Source: an uncultured Clostridia bacterium
GTDB taxonomy: Bacteria; Bacillota; Clostridia; Christensenellales; CALVMC01
Reading direction: 5' to 3'
Assembly: GCA_944342015.1 (NCBI GenBank)
Contig: CALVMC010000009.1
Span: forward strand, 1 to 51,982
DNA length: 51,982 nt
Of this stretch, positions 51,885-51,982 are shown in pieces (position 1 is the first letter of the stretch; each line of letters opens with the position of its first letter). A program made the position numbers and the translations under genes. A model generated the notes under the pieces. That model made no database searches. It was not told the origin of the DNA and was given only the letters and a program-made list of their open reading frames with translations.

Positions 51885-51982
51885 GTAGTTAAATGGATAT
51901 ATCGCTTCACTTTTCCAAAGTCAAGCGATGGCGTTCGGACTCCGTCCTCGGCTAAACAAAGTTCTATCCATTTAACTACCCA
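51885..51982 (+). repeat. Structured tRNA-like repeat, copy 2 (intact)
   Basis: 95-bp element bounded by perfect 15-bp inverted repeats, GTAGTTAAATGGATA (51885-51899) and TATCCATTTAACTAC (51965-51979). Inside: a strong hairpin ATCGCTT (51901-51907)/AAGCGAT (51923-51929) with inner ACTTT-TCC-AAAGT and one C-C mismatch, then GGAC-TCC-GTCC. The arm resembles a tRNA D-arm, on both strands. GC content is clearly higher than around it. The array may continue past the window. Confidence 0.9.

Larger units (their letters stand above)
51563..51982. other. Intergenic region at the right edge
   Basis: 420 bp without a gene: gerA control region to 51615, an AT-rich stretch with nothing clear to 51761, then two structured direct repeats to the window end. 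Confidence 0.7.

Noticed and set aside
51878..51950. tRNA-Gly or tRNA-Trp gene in the right-edge repeat
   Set aside because: D-arm and anticodon-like parts exist, but the anticodon stem has a mismatch, the T-loop has an extra base and no acceptor stem pairs.
51762..51982. CRISPR array
   Set aside because: Only two copies, the repeat is 77-95 bp with 36-bp spacing sequence, strongly structured, and no cas genes.

Overview
The window looks like a chromosomal piece of a low-GC, anaerobic, endospore-forming Firmicute of the class Clostridia. Evidence: AT-rich DNA with strong Shine-Dalgarno sites and TTGACA-N17-TATAAT promoters, pyruvate:ferredoxin oxidoreductase, an FprA-type flavo-diiron protein, a GlgC plus GlgD glycogen pathway, the spore protease gene gpr and a gerA-type germinant receptor operon. 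An uncultured gut clostridial lineage is likely, but I cannot name the species. There is no prophage, transposase or CRISPR array.

Layout. Positions 1-1430 hold the start of a secreted, internally repeated protein that runs off the left edge (- strand). Positions 1698-5943 are the classical ecfA1-ecfA2-ecfT-truA-rplM-rpsI block, with an extra promoter and an L13-leader-like hairpin before rplM. Positions 6159-9874 are a monocistronic pyruvate:ferredoxin oxidoreductase gene with clear promoter and terminator. Positions 10161-15602 hold housekeeping and accessory enzymes: SGNH hydrolase, amidohydrolase and GNAT, cysK-mrp, and fprA. Positions 15730-16426 hold a divergent pair of tiny XRE regulators sharing three operators, beside a tRNA-Ser. 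Positions 16540-18059 encode a small membrane protein and a lipoprotein. Positions 18161-22596 are a surface-polysaccharide set (galE, then a CpsC-like protein, a degenerate CpsD-like protein and an EpsC/FlaA1-type dehydratase). A divergent GH95-like protein follows at 22712-24898. Positions 25082-36147 are a six-gene glycogen operon (glgB-glgC-glgD-glgA-glgP-GH13 amylase). Positions 36362-38387 encode a YhhN-family membrane protein, a PRC-barrel protein and a DUF1858 redox protein. Positions 38530-45668 include a 1583-residue HAAS-domain protein that is mostly disordered, a 48-residue Cys-rich protein, and a glycosyltransferase fused to an acyltransferase. Positions 45746-51562 are murI, gpr, rpsT and the gerA-gerB-gerC operon. 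The right edge (51762-51982) has two copies of a structured, tRNA-like palindromic repeat with a 131-bp period.

How it fits together. The cell makes acetyl-CoA and reduced ferredoxin from pyruvate (PFOR) and detoxifies oxygen or NO (FprA). It stores carbon as glycogen: GlgC/GlgD make ADP-glucose, GlgA and GlgB build the polymer, GlgP and the GH13 enzyme break it down. Glycogen storage next to spore genes suits a spore-former, though this link is inference.

Most notable: (1) several genes have a good promoter whose -10 box lies only 5-14 nt before the start codon and no Shine-Dalgarno site, so leaderless mRNAs are likely in this lineage; (2) the structured repeat at the right edge; (3) the three-operator XRE switch; (4) a glycogen synthase with a 370-residue acidic disordered N-terminal extension and a well-placed internal start; (5) the giant HAAS protein; (6) degenerate relatives of known enzymes (CpsD, GH95, Mrp) and a GerC without a lipobox.
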